A stretch of DNA of 36,387 nucleotides from Smittium culicis (taxonomy: Eukaryota; Kickxellomycota; Harpellomycetes; Harpellales; Legeriomycetaceae), in the NCBI GenBank assembly GCA_001970855.1, contig LSSN01001558.1, forward strand, positions 1 to 36,387, given 5' to 3'. Shown piece by piece: positions 1 to 11,214 of this stretch (the first letter of the stretch is position 1; each line of letters begins with the position of its first letter). Below the pieces are notes generated by a model. It had not been told where the DNA came from and made no database searches. It saw only the letters and a program-made list of their open reading frames with translations. The translations under genes were made by a program, and so were the position numbers.

Positions 1-2465
1 TGTTCTTAATTCAGAGCGAGTATTCAATAAAATAAAATAAAACTAATATAATCAGAATTATAATAAATTTTGAAAAAAATCCTGGTAACTATCTCAAATT
101 CAATAGTTTAAATGGTTGGTGATGATATTTAACACTTTTCCAGAATAAAAATCCATTTTCACGATAAATATATATAAAAAATTATTATAAAAATAGATCT
201 TGTCAATATTTAAGAAATATTTTTCAATAAATAAACGATTAGTTTAAATCTCAAAACAGGATATTTAATCCATTCATAACTTATTTAAGTATAAGTTATT
301 TTATAGCAGTGTATGAAATAATAAATCCTGATTTATAACTTATTGTAAAATAAAAGAAATAGTTATTTTTAGAACCTATACAGAATAAAAATATACTAAA
401 GGTTAAAAGCAAGTTCAATTTAGAGTGCATTGTATATAAATTTAATATTTATAAAGAGAAAATATTGAGATTTTTAAAAGGGTAAAATTTTTTTTTGAAA
501 AAGTATATATTTTTTTGATTGGGATCATAAAATTTATAAGCCATATTATCTGTATAGCCTTTTTGCATAAATTAATACACATTTGAAGCTGTTATTACTT
601 CAAATGGGAAAATTTTGACAAGAATATAATAAAAGTTTCCAAATTTAATGGTATAATATCGATCAAGAATATTATTTATCTAAAAAATAAAAAGTGTTGC
701 TGAAAGTTTTATAAACAATTTTAATTCCAAATAATTTCAACTGAATCTATAAAATAACTTATGATAGCTTTTAAAAGCGTTCTATCGTAAAAATACGTAA
801 TTAGTAGGATTTAATTAGTTATACTTATAATTCATTTCAAATGAGGATTATTTATTTAACTAGTTTGATTTTTAAGGCGCTTATTTAGAAATTCACCTAA
901 ATTATGTTGTAATAAAATGTAAATCATAAAAAAAACTTATTAATATGCCTCTTAATTACTTTAATTTTTATAAATTTAATATAATTGTGATTTTTTTAAA
1001 TAAAATCAAAAATTCGAATTTTAATCTTATTTACCATCATATTATATATTTGATTAATTTTTCAATAAATGTGTTGGATTTAAATAACTTCAATCTTTCA
1101 TACTATTAACATCGCTGGGAAAATGCTGATGGCCAAAATATAGTGTGACGAATTTTAGATTGAAATAATACCAAAAATAAAATTAATTTATAAATTAATA
1201 TATTTTTTTGAATTTTTATCAGTAGGTTATTAGGCTTCTATATATTTAAAAAAGTTTTAGACACATTGGAAGTTTTATTTTTTTTAAATTTTATAGATTA
1301 AATGCGGTTTGTAAAGTTAATAAAATGTTATAAAAATATGAGAATTTTAAGGCCTCTAAACAATACCTAATATCTGAGGCACTCGTACACACTTTTTTTA
1401 GACTTCTATCCGAGAAGTATACTATTTCATACTTTTTAGCAAATATCAATTCATGAAAGATAATAATTCAGTAACGGTTTTGTATTTCTAATAAAAAAGC
1501 TGTTATTTTTAAGTTGTATAGCTAATTACGATCACTTCTATGTATTTATTCACGCATTAATTATAGTGAACAATTTACAAAGCTTTAAATTAAATATTCA
1601 AATAAAGGACGTATTTAGTTGGCATAAAAAATTAATATTTCTATTTAATCTAGTTTTTTTATTATTGGTTAACTTGGGTTTAACCCCTTCATTCAAAAAG
1701 TCTTTAATTTAATCAATTTATAGATTTGTTTAAAGTTTATAACAAAGCTATTATTTGTAGTTAGTCTAAAATATACTAATTACTGATCAGGTCGCAGAAT
1801 TATATTATTTTTTATTGATATAGTTTGCTAGATTTGGTAGATCATAATCAATCTATTGTACATGAAAAGGGTACAATTTTATTCGTTTTTTTGCTAAACA
1901 CATATTTTATTTTGAAATTGTAACTTGAACCAATTCCCAGTGGGATTCGAGCTGCTAGAACGGTGGAGGGGGGTCGGCTAAAAAATTATCTTTTAAATAT
2001 TATTGTTAATTTTTGATATACTTTTAAAATTGTTTAATAAACTCTATTAGTCAAAATATAAAATGCAGGGTTTTTTATTATTAAAAAATATTATAATTGG
2101 CAGAAAAAGCGAAAAATATAATCAAGTTATGATATTATGATGTAAATGGAGTTGACTTTATCTTATTGGACAGTGATTAGTTGGTGGTTAAAATTAAACG
2201 ATTCTAAGCGAATTATGAATTGTATCTAGTAAATCAAAAAAAAAAAAAAACTCAGCTATTATTTTACCTATCAACTTGTACAATTTTCGCGTTGAAGAGT
2301 AAGCAAAGATTGGACCAAAAAAAAAAAAACGGTATTATTTGTTTACATCAAATTTTCATCTAAAACTTTTTTTGGCATTTTTTCCAGTCGCGTTTAATGT
2401 GGAATATCGACAATATTAAACTAAAATATCTGTATTGCAAATTGTTATTTTTTTAAACTTTTGCT
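1..2465. other. Gene-free AT-rich region
   Basis: I find no credible coding sequence here on either strand. The stretch is strongly A/T-rich with many short homopolymer runs, including long A runs near 2238-2251 and 2319-2329. It contains a perfect 9-bp inverted repeat at 580-606 and an isolated GC-richer patch near 1935-1980. The last few hundred bases presumably include the promoter of the U2AF65-like gene, but I see no clear TATA box that would fix its start. Confidence 0.6.
580..606. repeat. Perfect 9-bp inverted repeat
   Basis: CATTTGAAG at 580-588 is mirrored by CTTCAAATG at 598-606 with a 9-base loop. It lies in non-coding AT-rich DNA and could be a decayed mobile-element end, a protein-binding palindrome or chance. 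Confidence 0.5.
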
Positions 2466-5400
2466 ATGAAAAAACAAGACATATCAGACTTGAGGGTCGT
2501 AGATCTTAAGAAAGAGCTTCAAACAAGAAATATATCAGCTTCTGGAAATAAAGCTGATTTGGTGAAGCGCCTAACGTCAGCTATAGAAGCCGAAGAAAAT
2601 TCAGTCGACTCACCTGAAAGATCTCAAATTAGCCCAGAACCGAAAAATGATAGTTCTTTGATTGAAAATCAGGAAACCGATATTTATGATAGGCAAGATA
2701 CAATTAATCCTAATATAAACCAATCCTCCTCAACTTCTGAAGAAAATAAACCATTAATCTCACAGTTAGTTGATCATCAAGATGTTGACAATCTTTCATC
2801 TATTGATATTAAACCTGTATTTCGTGATATTAACAATATGCCATCTTTAAATAATGAACTTAGATTACCTAATTCCGATCCACAGAATAATTATATGCAA
2901 AATTCAATCAGCGAAAATTCTCCTATACATATCAAAACTGAAGTTCAAAGTATCAAAGAATCATTTTCTGAATCTAATCAAGATAAAATAGAAGTTAGTA
3001 ATACATCAAATGAAAATGACTATAATAGTTCTATAGAAAATAGTAATATTAATAATATGAATTCAGCAACCTCTAAAGAAAACAATGTAGCTGTAGATAA
3101 ATTAAGCACCTATGATAAAGAAAAGGAATTGAGAATGAAGCTTGAGCTTTCAAGAAGAGAGCTTCCGAAAGAAAAATCAATCGACCCAGGTACTAAATAG
3201 ATTTCATTTAAATTATTATCAGTACTTTAATCTCCTTCGTTCTCGCTAAGTTTTAATTTATATCATTATAGAATTGATGGCCCAAGATCTTCTTAATTCC
3301 ATAAGCGAAAAATTAAACAATGGTATTTATTTATTCTATTGTTTCTCATATCTTTATTTTATACGTTGAATAGCTATACTTCATTCTTGTTATTAAATTC
3401 TGTTTTAGATACTAGGCAATCTTCAAGGCATCCAGAAGAATTTCCCGATCGAAAAAAAAGCGGCTCAGATAGAGATAGGGATCGAGAGCTAGATAGGCGT
3501 GAAAGTAGAGACAGAAACAAGGATAGAACAACAGAAAGAGAACGAAACGTTGATTCCCGGCACAATGATAATAGTAGAAGAAAATCTAATGAAAGGGATT
3601 ACGATCGAAGTTCAAAAAGAAATCCCGAAATAAATTATAGCACTGAAAAAGACAGTATAGATTATGTAATTGATAACAACCCTGAAAATCTATATCCTGA
3701 CCATAAAGATTCTAGCGAATCAGCAATTGGTGGCTCAATTTCCAAAGACAAATCATCTAAAGATATGACTGAGGATCAAAGCAGAAGAAGTGAAAGCAGA
3801 AAAAGACGTCGTGAGCGTGGTAGAAGCAGAGATGCAACTGAAAACGAAGATCGTAAGCGAGGCCGAGATAGCGAGAGAGATAGAGGTAGAGACAGAGACA
3901 GAGGCAGAGATAGAGACAGAGACAGAGATAGGGATCGTAGGAGTAAGCGTGATTCGGATAGAAGAAGGAGCAGAACCAGAAGCCCTAGAAGGGGAGATAG
4001 AGATCGTAATAGAAGGGATGAAGAGCGCACCACACGTAATAGATCTAGATCTGGTAGTTATTCAGGCTCAAGAAATCGCGAAAGAAGAAGGGAAGGGGAA
4101 AGCCGGTCATCTCGAGATGTTGTCCCGCTCCATCTTCGTGAAAGGAAGCTCAATATGTGGGATTTGGCGCCTCCGGGATTTGAAAGCATGTCTGCAAAGG
4201 AAGCTAAAGATGCAGGCTTATTTCCACCTCCGGGCCAATCACTTGGTTCTCGAAATGTTGCTTCATTTAATCCTTCGGTATTAATGGAGCAAAAAATGCG
4301 CGATGAAGCGTCCAGAGATGGTCGCGACATGGATATGAAGACAAGCCTTCTGGCCAGGCAAATGCGTAGAATCTATGTCGGAAATATCCCTTATGGCTGC
4401 GTCGAAGATTCTATTGCGGCATTTTTCAACAAAGTAATGATTGATCAAGGATTTGCACCTGAATCAGAGTATCCTGTTGTTGGAGTTCAAATTAATCATG
4501 CCAAAAACTATGCTTTTGTTGAATTTAGAACAAACGAGCAAGCCACTCTTGGTATGTCACTTGACGGTGTTCAGTTTCAAGCACAGAATCTAAAAATAAG
4601 AAGACCTAAAGATTACTTACCTCCTGCTGGTCAGCCTCCAGATCCAGCACCTTTAACTGGGTATTCAAACAGTGAAGGTTTTATGGGTCAGTCAAGAGGA
4701 AATTCATTCGGAATTCCATCGATGGTTAGCGAATCACCTTTCAAAATCTACATAGGTAACATACCAACATACTTGACAGATGACCAAGTTATCGAGCTGC
4801 TACTTACTTTTGGTCAGCTAAAGTCTTTCATCTTAGTGAAGGATAATATGACTGGTACCTCCAAAGGGTTTGCATTTTGCGAATACTCTGATACAAATGT
4901 GACTGACATTGCTTGTACTGGACTTAATAATATGGAGCTTGGTGATCGCCGGATAATTGTACAACGTGCAAGTGTTGGTTCAAGAACAAATCAACTACCT
5001 TCACAAATGATGGGTATGCAACCCGGAGTTATGCCAATGGGAGTTCCTGGAGGGCTATTGCCGTCTAATCTTACAGGTGATAATATCCAACCAACTACGA
5101 TACTGCAGCTGCTCAACATGGTTGGGAATGACGAGCTTGTTGATGATGAAGAATATAATGGTAAATTTAAAAATATTATATATTTTATTATTTTTATAAG
5201 AAAACAATTGTTTTATTTGAACCTATTTAATTTATTAGATATACTCGAAGATGTCCGCGATGAGTGCGGTAAGTTCGGAACAGTTGAGATGCTAAAGATT
5301 CCAAGACCAGTTGAAGGAGTTAAAGTAAATGGAGTTGGTAAAATTTTTGTTAAATTCCAAAACGTGAGCGAAGCCACTACTGCGCTTCGAGCGCTAGCAG

Positions 5401-5474
5401 GTAGAAAGTTCGCAGACCGCACAGTAATTGTTTCATACTTAACAGAGTCTGACTTTTATTCAGAAAATTTTTAA
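2466..5474 (+). CDS. U2AF large subunit (U2AF65-like) with N-terminal SAP domain
   Basis: Large subunit of the U2 auxiliary factor, which binds the 3' splice-site polypyrimidine tract and recruits U2 snRNP in the nucleus. I assemble four exons: 2466-3189, 3272-3322, 3409-5160 and 5239-5474 (920 codons plus stop). All three introns (82, 86 and 78 bases) are GT-AG and phase 1. In order: a SAP domain at about residues 4-39; an Asn/Ser-rich acidic linker; an Arg/Ser/Asp-rich tract at about 265-500; the U2AF35-binding motif MWDLAPPGFE with its key Trp near residue 509; RRM1 from about 577 (IYVGNI, NYAFVEF); RRM2 from about 703 (IYIGNI, KGFAFCEY); and a C-terminal UHM from about 815 with GKIFVKF and the R-x-F motif GRKF. 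Removing the last intron restores the family's EEYN...ILEDVRDEC. The RRM half is certain. The SAP domain is not usual for this family and depends on the first two introns; otherwise 2466-3200 would be a separate small SAP gene. Confidence 0.9.
3840..3965 (+). repeat. Purine-rich simple repeat encoding the Arg/Asp dipeptide tract
   Basis: A run of GAGA(C/T)AG-type hexamers, all purine-rich on the plus strand, encodes alternating Arg-Asp/Glu-Arg residues inside the U2AF65-like gene. The opposite strand stays open, which explains a Leu/Ser-rich reading frame there that I treat as an artefact. The repeat probably varies in length between strains. Confidence 0.7.
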
Positions 5475-6206
5475 TAGTTATAAATTAATATTATTATATG
5501 CTAGCAGTATTTTTTTTATAGCTTAGTTTTTCTATCCTCTTTAATTCTATTATATTATTAACTTTACATACTCTTTGTTAGTATTCTGTTACAATTATAA
5601 TCTATATGTTCTATAACTCTATGGCTTATGATACGACCAGTAACAATATTTACGTGATTGTTTTGATATTTATTAAAAATTTTCCTATCATTTTTGTTCA
5701 TTTTAATATAAAATAATTCTATACTCGCTATTAAATATGCTTCTAGCATTTATGAGATTATCAGCATAAATAGATTCATTCATTTGGTATTCCGAAATCA
5801 ATGAGAACTATCTTTTTTTGATACTAATTTTATAGCAAACGTTGTTGCATAATTTTTTTAAAATTATATTTAATTTTGTAATATCATAATATAACAAATC
5901 TTGTGTTATAATTTCAGAATAAATTCCCTAGAGTATGTTCAAAGTATTTGACCAAGCTGTTAGATATTCAAAGACTAAGAGTCGCCTTAAATTTTTTAAA
6001 ATTTAAAGTGCTATCTTTAGAGCGTAAAATAAACTCTTAACTAAATAAAAAAACTTGGGTTGAATTTCGGGTGAGTAGGGTTGTGAGGTTGGTATAATTT
6101 GATAGCTTTAAATTCAAGTTGACATTAAGCTATGCTTGGTCAATTACATAATTGTGTGTCGTATACTATTTTAGATTAGGCATATTTTATAATAAACAGT
6201 AATTTA

Positions 6207-6592
6207 ATATGTGGGAGGTTATTTTGAAGAGGAGATCATTTTTTATTGAATGCTTTATATTGAGAAATTTTACTGTTAACCCTTTCACGGGCGGTAGACT
6301 GCTTTTGGTTTACCAAATCTAAAAAATTAGATTCACTGATAATAATTTAATTCAGAGTCTTGAAGAAATATTGGTTTATTGTATTATAGCAGCAAATAGT
6401 TAACCTTTCAATAAATCAAAAACGAATTATTAAACGAATTTTTTTAAATAGTGTTGGACGGGAAAGGGCTAAAGTGTTATTTGCTTAAAATAATGCTGGA
6501 TATTTATTATTGGATAATAATTAAATATTAAATTCCATACAGCATAATTCTATACTCCATAAAATGATTCATTCATAAAGAATCTCCCAAAT
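6207..6592. mobile_element. Degenerate inverted-repeat MITE, third family copy, interrupted
   Basis: The left end near 6207-6229 (ATATGTGGGAGGTTATTTTG) and the right end at 6571-6592 (CATAAAGAATCTCCCAAAT) are inverted relative to each other. They match the ends of the 254-base elements at 8175 and 35721. The inner right part, with TTATTATTGGATAA followed by AATTAAATATTAAAT, resembles the same part of the 35721 copy. The element contains a second element at 6276-6472. It has no coding capacity. Family assignment is by visual comparison. Confidence 0.6.
6276..6472. mobile_element. piggyBac-like MITE (TTAA...CTAA)
   Basis: The left end reads TTAACCCTTTCACGGGC. The reverse complement of the right end (6456-6472) reads TTAGCCCTTTCCCGTCC, so 13 of 17 positions match. 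TTAA target sites followed by a CCCTTT-type terminal repeat are typical of piggyBac-superfamily elements. The right target copy has decayed to CTAA. At about 200 bases it is non-autonomous. It sits inside the copy at 6207-6592, so it inserted later. Confidence 0.55.
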
Positions 6593-7523
6593 GTATAATT
6601 ATTAAGAATAGTTATAATAACTAATTCATTATATGATGACTCTATTGTCTAAAGATATTTATTTTTGACTATTTTTGCAAATATTCAGTTGGATTTGACC
6701 ATTTTTGCAAATTTCCATCAAAGCAGTAAGTTTGGCAATTTTCCAGTGAAATATTGGCTATTTTTACAATTGCCCCAAAAAGCATTCTAATTCCTTTTCT
6801 TAAAGATAAAAAAGAAACTTGTAAGAATAAATCTTGATCCAGTTTCAACTCTTTAATTAATATATAAAGTGCAATTATCTTGACCATAATTTATTATTTA
6901 ATGATAGAAACGATAAAATATAAAGGCTTAGCTTAATCTAAATACTATTAATATCGAAAATTTCTAGTTATCACCTAGTGCTTTATTTCAACTAAATTTT
7001 TCTGTATAAAAGTTTAAATCGATTATAAGGAGATCTTTAGCTATTATGTATAATTTTATAATTTTACAGCAAAACTTCAAACAATCAGGAGGAGAGTTAT
7101 TAAATATAATTCTTAATCAAATATAAAGTTTTACTAAGAAAAAATGTGGAAAAAAAGATTTTTAGTATTGAAACTGTATTTTATATATATATATATACAT
7201 ACATTTTTAAATTTTGGTATTTAGTTTATTTAGATAATTTTTGTTGTTTATTTTGGAGTTTCAATAAGAAATTTAGTAAATTCTCCTAGTTATCGAGTAT
7301 TTTTTAGAGGGCCATAATAAGCGGAGTACTTTATAAAATGACAAAGTATGATCAAAGAAGGCGTTTAAATGGGGGGTTTTTTATACCGGAAATACTAGCC
7401 CCATCGGGAGATGTCTAATAATTAGTAGTTACAAGAGTTAGAAAACTAAATTCATACATGATAATTAAATATATAAACATATTATTTTATAACGAATATT
7501 ATTTAAATAACAGAAAAAAAAAT

Positions 7524-7585
7524 AATTAATTTATCCAAAAATAATTTATAATTAATTTATCCAAAAATAATTTATAATTAATTTT
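7524..7585. repeat. 26-base tandem repeat, about 2.4 copies
   Basis: The unit starts AATTAATTTATCC and ends AAAAATAATTTAT. It repeats identically at 7524-7549 and 7550-7575, with a partial third copy to 7585. It is intergenic and has no evident function. Confidence 0.85.
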
Positions 7586-8174
7586 ATCTGTGTTGATGAT
7601 TGAACGGTTAAGCGATATTTAATTTATTTAAAAAATAGGTAGGGTTAATATTAGACATATAATAGTGCCTTATAGAATGTATAGCCGCTGAATATTATGG
7701 AAAATGTTAGATCTTATAAAATAGCAAATTATCTATTGCAATCATCCAAGCGTTTTTGCTTATTAATATATAGCCCAATAAAAAAAGATGAAAATTTGGA
7801 TTTGGCTTGAAAAGGTTAAAAAATATGCGGATGTAGTAAGGCTTATTAATTTAGTTATCTTATATTCTGTGCAAGTTGAAAGCTCAAAGTGAAATTTCAG
7901 AGTGTTTACTATATCCTTTTGGAGGAGTTTTTTTATCGGCAAAATTTATTGTACGGTAGTATCTCCGAAATATAATGCATTTTTTGAGCAGCGAAGATTA
8001 GGCATGTCAACTAATTTAACTAATGAGATATCTACCACCCACTATTGTCATGAGACTTTGGTTGGTATTGGTTTTAAAACAGCGATTGCTCTAGAATTCT
8101 TTATGCGTTATATGTGAATAATATCAAACTCCCAAATCGAACATAAAAAACATCACTTAATTACAATTGAAATC

Positions 8175-8428
8175 ATATGGGAGATTCTGAACGAAGAGAA
8201 CACTTAGCTACAGTTTAATTTTATTGGCCCGGATAAACAATTAATTCTAGTATTATTGGCGGAATTGAAAAGGCATTTTAATTTTTCCATTTCTTCGTTT
8301 CAATAAAAAATTATTATTTGAAAAAAAAGTAAATCATTCTACTGATTGGTCATTAATTTTCTATGCGGTTTTATACACTGTAACTCTTTACAATATAAAA
8401 TGACCTCTTCATAAAGAATCACTCATAT
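8175..8428. mobile_element. 254-bp inverted-repeat MITE, copy 1
   Basis: The 22-base ends are imperfect inverted repeats that agree at 17 positions: left 8175-8196, core GGGAGATTCTGAACGAAG; right 8407-8428, core CTTCATAAAGAATCACTC. The length is identical to the copy at 35721-35974, with which it shares long stretches such as CAGTTTAATTTTATTGG near the left end. TA at each boundary fits a Tc1/mariner-type TA target, but the exact target duplication cannot be resolved. It has no coding capacity. Confidence 0.75.
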
Positions 8429-9495
8429 TATGAATTTGCGAATCATTTTGCAATAGTAATTAAAGCTAGTTAATTACATGATTTTTGCCAATTGATCTTT
8501 TGAAATTAATGTTTAGAATATTAATACCAAGAGTGAAATGTGATTTGATAGAATCAATTGTGCTTGATTATGGGTTAATCAAGATAAGTCCAAATTGTCG
8601 AGGTTGGAGTGGTGATTAGATTAACTAAAAAAGGACCAATGATAATGGTATTCAATATTAGTAATCATTTGTGACTTCTAGCTTTAATAATTAAAGTCAC
8701 AGTATTTAGTTTATGAGTTTCTAATAATTGGGTGATCCTTTTGAAGGATGGAACATTTTCTATTAAATTTTTCCTTAACTTATAATTTAATTAATGTTTT
8801 AAATTCAATAAAGCATATTATCAAATTGATTAAATAGCATAGCCAATAAAATATGCTAATTTTACTTACAAATAAAATTCAAAGGAAAAAAAGTTCCTCT
8901 TGCAATAAGAAACTCCAATCAATTCAATTCAATTAATGTTATTTGCCTATAAGTTTGATTTGATTTAATTTAATTATGACTAAAGCACGAAAAGTGAATC
9001 AAATGGATTAGCAATCTTAGCAAATAATACCACTGTAATTAAAAAGTAGAGCTTTGTGCAATTAAATAATATCATTTGATAAAAAGATAAATTAAATATC
9101 GCAGCATAAATTGCCCAAAGATCATGAGCTATAAAAAAGCTTATGTAAGTTGGCTATAATTGATAGTTAATTACCATTTGCATTTGTGAAAGAAAATATT
9201 GATAAGCCTAATAGCCCTTCATTAAAAATAGAGAATTTCTGTGTAGCCTTAAAGATTTATTAATAATCACATACTGCTTACTGAATTACAAGTAGTAATT
9301 GAGGCAAAATTACTAGAATAAATGCCTCAATTCAAATCAGCATTTTTGTAATTATGCAGCATACCACGTTGGCTAATCGCATTTAGCGGTCCATGGACTC
9401 CATTTAATTTATAAGACAAATAATCTTATAATTTTACACGCTGTTGTAAAAAAGTAAGCAACAATACATATTTTTAATAATGAGTTGGCCCAGAA

Positions 9496-9507
9496 TATAT
9501 ATAAATA
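9496..9507 (+). promoter_or_regulatory. TATA box of the catalase gene
   Basis: TATATATAAATA lies about 135-145 bases upstream of the catalase start codon, in front of a C/A-rich stretch that could hold the transcription start. A strong TATA box fits a highly induced gene. About 110 bases further upstream, GCTAA (9372-9376) and TTAGC (9383-9387) form a small inverted repeat that might bind a regulator. Confidence 0.5.
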
Positions 9508-9640
9508 GACTCCATTTCTGCACACAAGTTTCAGCCATAAATGCAATTATAATTCAAAAGCACCTTTAGTGAACTTTAACAGATAATTTCATCGCCGCTT
9601 CTATAACAAGGTTTATACAAATAAATTTTCTTTAAAAAAA

Positions 9641-11214
9641 ATGTCTTTTCAACACCCTTCTGATGCTCCTTCTGCTTCCAGCTTTGGTAATTTGACCACC
9701 AGTAATGGAAACCCAGTCCACAATAACCAAACATCCACCACCGCAGGTCCTTCTGGCCCAGTGTAAAATATCATACTATCAATATTATCGACTTTGCTTT
9801 CTCAATATACCATAATTATACTTTAAAAATATCTGTTTTATTTTTTAGCCTTATCCAAGACTTCCACTTGATTGACAAGCTAGCCCATTTTGATCGCGAA
9901 AGAATTCCTGAACGTGTTGTACACGCCAAAGGTGCAGGTGCTCATGGTGTCTTTGAAGTAACCCATGATATCTCACATTTGACTTGTGCCAAATTCCTAT
10001 CCCAAGTAGGTAAGAAGACTCCTGTATTTACCCGCTTCTCGACTGTAGGTGGTGAATTGGGTTCTGCTGATACTGCCCGTGACCCACGCGGTTTTGCCGT
10101 CAAATTCTATACCGAAGAAGGTAACTGGGATATGGTCGGAAATAACACACCAGTGTTCTTTATCCGTGACCCTATTAAATTCCCAGACTTTATCCACACT
10201 CAAAAAAGGCACCCACAAACCAATTTACCTGACGCTGATATGTTCTGGGACTTTATATCATTAGTTCCAGAAACTATCCATCAAGTAACCATTCTCATGT
10301 CCGATCGTGGTATTCCTGATGGCTACAGACACATGAATGGTTACTGTGGCCACACTTTAGCTCTTGTTAACAGCGACGGCTCTTTCAAATACGTCAAATG
10401 GCACTTTAAGACTAACCAAGGTATTAAGAATATCTACGCCAAGGAAGCTGCTGAACTCGCTGGTACAGATCCAAACCACGCCACAAGAGATCTTTTCAAC
10501 TCAATCGAAAAGGGCGACTATCCTTCATGGAACGTCTATATCCAAGTTGTTGAGCAAGATCAAGTTGATAAACTCGGCTTTGATCTTTTCGATGTTACCA
10601 AAGTTCTTTCCCACAAAGACTTCCCACTCATTCCTGTTGGTAAAATGACTCTTAACCGTAACCCCGAAAACTACTTTGCTGAAGTTGAGCAATCTGCATT
10701 CTCTCCATCAAACATGGTTCCAGGTATTGCCCCCACTCCTGACCGCATGTTACAAGGTCGTTTGTTCTCTTATCCAGATACTCACCGCCATCGTTTGGGT
10801 CCTAACTTTGCCCAAATCCCAATTAATGCTCCAATTTCTGGAACAAGCAACCACCAACGTGATGGTTTGATGTCTATTAATGGAAATGGCGGAAGCCGTC
10901 CAAACTATGAGCCAAACAGCTTTGGTGGCCCATACCAAAATAACAAGATTAGTTCATCAACTTATCCACTCAACATGTCAGTAAATGGAAACATTGGTGC
11001 TCACACATATACACTTTCTGATGTTGACTTCGTTCAAGCTGCTGCTTTGTACAACCTATTCAGCGAAGATGAAAAGAACCGCTTGGCTAGTAATATTGCC
11101 GACGGATTAAGTGGCGCAAAAGATTTCATCCAAAAGAGACAGCTTGACATTTTTGCCCGTGTTGATGCCGACTACAGAAACAGAGTTGCCGCTGAATTGC
11201 AAAAGAGGGCTTAG
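9641..11214 (+). CDS. Catalase (monofunctional, heme)
   Basis: Converts two hydrogen peroxide molecules to water and oxygen. Two exons, 9641-9762 and 9849-11214, give 495 residues, the usual length of small-subunit catalases. The 86-base intron has a GTAAAA donor and a TTTTTTAG acceptor, and splicing restores GPVLIQDFHLID, a family-typical N-terminal stretch. Active-site features are present: the catalytic His near residue 66 (RVVHAKGAGAHG), the Asn in GNNTPVFFIRDP near 139, and the heme-ligand Tyr near 349 in RLFSYPDTHRHRLG. The first 40 residues are Ser/Thr/Asn-rich. The C-terminus ends QKRA, which is not a canonical peroxisomal SKL-type signal, so the location may be cytosolic. Codon use is richer in C-ending codons than in neighbouring genes, consistent with high expression. 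It stands alone with about 4 kb of gene-free DNA upstream and a clear TATA box. Confidence 0.97.

Larger units (their letters stand above)
5475..9640. other. 4.2-kb gene-free region rich in mobile-element remnants
   Basis: No convincing gene is present. The region holds a nested pair of inverted-repeat elements (6207-6592), an intact 254-base element (8175-8428), a 26-base tandem repeat (7524-7585) and a hairpin of CTTGATTA at 8563-8570 with TAATCAAG at 8576-8583. A motif like GACYATTTTTGCAAAT recurs around 6667-6715. The final 150 bases carry the catalase promoter. Short reading frames at 6669-6887 (-) and 7902-8117 (+) show no recognisable domain. Confidence 0.6.

Noticed and set aside
1669..1984. 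Possible piggyBac-like pair (TTTAACCCCTTC and the reverse of GTCGGCTAAA)
   Set aside because: The end similarity is limited to a few bases and there is no matching TTAA duplication.
1919..1985. GC-richer patch with TGGGATTCGAGC, resembling a tRNA T-arm/B-box
   Set aside because: No acceptor stem, A-box or paired T-stem can be folded on either strand; at most it is a tRNA-like or SINE relic.
3339..3408. Hydrophobic N-terminus MFLISLFYTLN before the U2AF65 RS-like tract
   Set aside because: It is best explained as intron sequence read in frame; the intron has a GT at 3323 and TTTTAG before 3409, and splicing fits the upstream exon phase.
3776..4033. Leu/Ser-rich minus-strand reading frame
   Set aside because: It is the complement of the Arg-Asp repeat in U2AF65 and has no independent support.
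6669..6887. 72-codon minus-strand frame
   Set aside because: It overlaps an internal repeated motif and has no domain or family-like sequence.
7902..8117. 71-codon plus-strand frame
   Set aside because: No recognisable domain and it lies among mobile-element remnants; length is within chance expectation.
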